Below are positions 16,281 through 18,241 of a DNA stretch of 18,241 nt, piece after piece. A program made the translations under genes and the position numbers. This stretch comes from JBMYXZ01 sp049608925 (GTDB taxonomy: Bacteria; Pseudomonadota; Alphaproteobacteria; JAGOMX01), in NCBI GenBank assembly GCA_049608925.1, contig JBMYXZ010000016.1:1-18241 (forward strand). The letters run 5' to 3'. Position 1 is the stretch's first letter; every line of letters starts with the position of its first letter. The notes beneath the pieces are model-generated. The model worked only from the letters and a program-made list of their open reading frames with translations. It made no database searches and was not told the DNA's origin.

Positions 16281-16907
16281 ATGTCTAAAGATCTCTTGTT
16301 TCTACAGTCTACTGATTCTATAGGCGAGCGCTTAAGGCTGCTGCGCACAGCTTGCCAGCTTAGCAGGCGTGAATTCAGTGAGCGTTCCGGCATACCAGAG
16401 CCTTCCCTTAGATCGTGGGAGTTAGACCTAAGCAATATATCCGAAAAATCCCTACTGAAATTGATTGAGGCTTTTGCGCAAGAAGGACTTCAAGTCGATT
16501 TAGGTTGGATTACCACAGGAGGTGGGGCACTCCCCGCCCCAAGCTCAGCCACATCAAGCCAGGCAAAATCTGCTGACATGAAAGCCGCTGAAAAGGTGCG
16601 AGAGTGCGCGGGGTTAGATATCGCTTTAGAAGTCATGGATACCAGCAATGCCCCAGCACTGAATCCAGGAGATGCGGTTCTAGGTGCAAAGCGTGATTTG
16701 CAGGATATCCTGCCGTCGCAAGAAGATCTCTATATTCTAGAGTTGGAAGATGGACTAAAAATCATCCGTCGCATCAGCCGTACTTACAAAAATCTCACCA
16801 TGGATTTAAGCTCTATCAACCCTTCTGCCCCCTTGGAACATCAGCCCTATATACCTCGCGCTGTTATCAAGACAGCATACCTTGTCAAAGCAATCGTAAA
16901 AGGCTAG
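16281..16907 (+). CDS. XRE-family regulator with degenerate S24 (LexA/CI-like) C-terminal domain
   Basis: The 208 residues have an N-terminal helix-turn-helix (about 13-68, SIGERLRLLRTACQLSRREFSE then SGIPEPSLRSWE), the LGWITTGGG stretch common at the end of such domains, a low-complexity linker (83-105) and an S24-like domain from about 112. In DTSNAPALNPGD (120-131) Ser122 aligns with the catalytic Ser of the DSMxPxLxxGD motif. In the second motif, DGLKIIRRISR (157-167), the expected catalytic Lys position is Arg163. SSINPSAP matches the end of the family pattern. The domain also starts too close to the motif to hold a usual cleavage loop, so self-cleavage is unlikely. It is probably a DNA-binding repressor or ligand-responsive regulator; its targets are unknown. 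No ribosome site is seen before the ATG. The CPBP gene follows after 23 bases. Confidence 0.8.
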   Translation: MSKDLLFLQSTDSIGERLRLLRTACQLSRREFSERSGIPEPSLRSWELDLSNISEKSLLKLIEAFAQEGLQVDLGWITTGGGALPAPSSATSSQAKSADMKAAEKVRECAGLDIALEVMDTSNAPALNPGDAVLGAKRDLQDILPSQEDLYILELEDGLKIIRRISRTYKNLTMDLSSINPSAPLEHQPYIPRAVIKTAYLVKAIVKG

Positions 16908-16930
16908 CCTGAAAGAAAAAAAGATCATCT

Positions 16931-17830
16931 ATGGTCTACCTGTTCGACAATGTACCAGAGGGCGTATATTTTGGATTGCTATTGATCAGCATTCTGTTTC
17001 TGTGGTTATTTCCTAAGATATCCCTGCATGTTGCAGCCTTAGCCGTTGGGTATGGCTTGTATCTTGAGCGCATTACATTTTCAGGGGCAGCCATCATTGC
17101 AGGTGCCGTTTTATTGCTGCAGCTTTTTAAGCGAACCGATGACAAGCGTTTTACACAACCTGTGATCTTTCTGGCGTTGACAGCTTTGTTTATGATGGGA
17201 TTCATGCATTATCTGCCGGGCTTCGACCACTGGCTGATGATTGAAAATTATCCTATCAGCATCGACAGCTACCCCTATCGCTTTTTCTTAAGCAGTGACA
17301 AGATCCTGTTTGCGATCTTGATAGCGGCAACAACCCTGAACCTGGCCCGAGAAAAGCTTGATTGGCAAATGGCGTTTCATGAAGCTTTTCTGCCAACCTT
17401 GCTGGTGTGCGCTGCCTTAATCCCCACGGTGACTATCTTCACAAATGTGACGCTCGATCCAAAAATGCCGGACATAATGGTTTTGTGGATGGTCATAAAT
17501 TTCTTCTTTGTAGCCTTTGTCGAGGAAGCTTTTTTCCGTGGATTTGTCCAACGATATCTCTTCAAATGGCTAGGTCTGCCCTGGCAGTCGATATTCCTTT
17601 CAGCAACACTGTTTGGCCTTATGCACTATCACGGCGGTGCTTTTTATATGGGGATTGCCACACTTGCAGGCGTCGGCTATGGCATAGCCTATCAGCGTGG
17701 GCAGCGCCTAGAAGCCGCCATTATTGCCCACTTCACAGTCAACCTAATGCACGTTTTGATGTTTGATTATCCTGGACTGCTGCTGTCTGTACTTCCGAAC
17801 GTGTTACGCGCTGGTTTAATCCCAGCCTAA
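16931..17830 (+). CDS. CPBP-family (CAAX protease-like/ABI) intramembrane metalloprotease
   Basis: The 299-residue, strongly hydrophobic protein has about seven or eight predicted membrane segments. The conserved intramembrane motifs are EEAFFRG (Glu198, Glu199, Arg203), FGLMH (Phe228 to His232) and the third motif HFTVN (His267, Asn271); together they form the predicted metal and catalytic site. Bacterial CPBP proteins have been linked to bacteriocin maturation or immunity and to other membrane-protein processing; the substrate here is unknown. It probably shares a transcript with the XRE regulator gene 23 bases upstream, suggesting regulated expression. Its last 92 bases lie antisense to the next gene. 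Its terminal HVLMFDYPGLL pattern fits the family, so the end is credible. Confidence 0.9.
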   Translation: MVYLFDNVPEGVYFGLLLISILFLWLFPKISLHVAALAVGYGLYLERITFSGAAIIAGAVLLLQLFKRTDDKRFTQPVIFLALTALFMMGFMHYLPGFDHWLMIENYPISIDSYPYRFFLSSDKILFAILIAATTLNLAREKLDWQMAFHEAFLPTLLVCAALIPTVTIFTNVTLDPKMPDIMVLWMVINFFFVAFVEEAFFRGFVQRYLFKWLGLPWQSIFLSATLFGLMHYHGGAFYMGIATLAGVGYGIAYQRGQRLEAAIIAHFTVNLMHVLMFDYPGLLLSVLPNVLRAGLIPA

Positions 17831-18146
17831 CACGCTGATCCCAACCAGCCTCGTGCCAAGTGGCCTCGATCCCATCAGCTGATACCGAATGAACCGTCAA
17901 AAAGGCTGGTGATTGCTTGGCTCCTATGCGCACTCCATTCACCCATACAGTCCAATTATCGTCGTCTATCATCATTATTGCTTGCAAATGCAACTGTGGC
18001 TCCTGTGAAATTGCAGCAGCCGGGACGAAGGCCTCTGATTGCTCCATCAGCGAGAATGATGCTTCCGGGTGCACTAAAGCTAAGTGCGGATTAGCGCAAG
18101 CCTGAAACACCACTAACCCCAGTAAGGTTGATAATAGTTTACTCAT
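17739..18146 (-). CDS. Small exported protein, possibly a pilus/type II secretion accessory factor
   Basis: From the ATG at 18146 the protein has 135 residues; AAGGA a few bases upstream decides this start over a TTG at 18170. An N-terminal signal peptide (MSKLLSTLLGLVVFQ) ends in ACA-N, a good signal peptidase I site after residue 18; a lipobox at Cys17 is poor. The mature part has a short Ala/Pro linker, then LQAIMMIDDDNWTVWVNG, VRIG and a later RVRLGL. This strand pattern around a conserved WxVWVNG recalls small periplasmic proteins of the GspB/GspC/PilP/MshK kind. That link is inference from pattern only. The polar C-terminal tail (from about 113) lies antisense to the CPBP gene. The gene upstream is joined to it by ATGA. 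Confidence 0.72.
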   Translation of the reverse strand: MSKLLSTLLGLVVFQACANPHLALVHPEASFSLMEQSEAFVPAAAISQEPQLHLQAIMMIDDDNWTVWVNGVRIGAKQSPAFLTVHSVSADGIEATWHEAGWDQRVRLGLNQRVTRSEVQTAAVQDNQTSKRALG

Positions 18147-18241
18147 ATTGCATCCTTTGCTGTATACCAATCTGCTTTTAATATTCCATGGATTTGCCCC
18201 GAGCCATCTTTACGCCCAAGGCTGAAGCCAGAAGTTTTCAA
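18143..18241 (-). CDS. 3' end of an unidentified gene, partial at the right edge
   Basis: On the minus strand the frame is open from 18241 to a TGA at 18145-18143, giving a 32-residue C terminus (LKTSGFSLGRKDGSGQIHG, then ILKADWYTAKDAI). The TGA overlaps the next start codon as ATGA, typical of co-translated partners. The residue pattern is protein-like, but too little is visible to name the family. If the downstream protein is a pilus or secretion accessory factor, this could be a PilO/GspM/MshJ-type partner; that is speculation. Confidence 0.6.
   Translation of the reverse strand: MKTSGFSLGRKDGSGQIHGILKADWYTAKDAI

Noticed and set aside
16258..16281. Inverted repeat around TATACAT and GTACATA before the XRE gene
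   Set aside because: Compared base by base, the two halves match in too few positions to be a credible operator.
18147..18170. TTG start at 18170 for the small exported protein
   Set aside because: The ATG at 18146 has AAGGA before it, gives a clean signal peptide and forms ATGA with the upstream stop.
1..18241. CRISPR arrays, tRNA genes, insertion sequences or prophage
   Set aside because: No regularly spaced direct repeats, tRNA-like cloverleaf, transposase or phage structural genes were seen on either strand. The XRE/S24 gene alone is not evidence of a prophage.

Overview
The window looks like chromosomal DNA from an alphaproteobacterium of moderate GC (mid-40s by eye). The evidence is an approximately 180-kDa NAD-glutamate dehydrogenase, a bacterial NDUFAF5-type protein, a YdcH/DUF465 protein, a pheS-pheT pair and an RluD pseudouridine synthase, all of alphaproteobacterial flavour. 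A phosphofructokinase is less usual for that class, and together with the GC it suggests a host-associated or otherwise atypical lineage; that placement is inference. I see no tRNA, rRNA, insertion sequence, prophage or CRISPR array. The DNA is very gene-dense: the largest non-coding gap is about 137 bases (14614-14750).

Left part (1-7005). The glutamate dehydrogenase gene enters from the left edge on the + strand and ends at 4794. Three minus-strand genes face it: ydcH, an NDUFAF5-like methyltransferase-fold gene, and a soluble GAF-domain histidine kinase. The first two are almost certainly co-transcribed. A hairpin with a T-tract at the end of the second suggests the kinase is at least partly a separate unit.

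Middle (7006-9316). A divergent promoter region carries a symmetrical CRP-type palindrome (TGTGA-N6-TCACA), which could control ydcH one way and phosphofructokinase-mscL the other. mscL meets a minus-strand DUF1003 membrane protein gene tail to tail with one base between the stop codons.

Translation block (9355-15686). pheS, pheT and lepA form a tight minus-strand operon, pheT and lepA overlapping by ATGA. rluD diverges from pheS.

Right part (15683-18241). An unrecognised 166-172 aa gene shares its stop with rluD. It diverges from an XRE-type regulator whose S24-like domain seems to have lost its catalytic lysine. The regulator is followed 23 bases later by a CPBP (CAAX-protease-like) membrane protein gene, whose 3' end overlaps by 92 bases a small minus-strand gene for an exported protein. 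That protein resembles pilus or type II secretion accessory proteins. A partial gene upstream of it, coupled through ATGA, runs off the right edge. These last genes are the least understood part. I found no clear-cut new defence or mobile system; the best leads are the divergent CRP-like control region, the degenerate S24 regulator with its membrane-protease partner, and the small secretion-like gene pair at the right edge.
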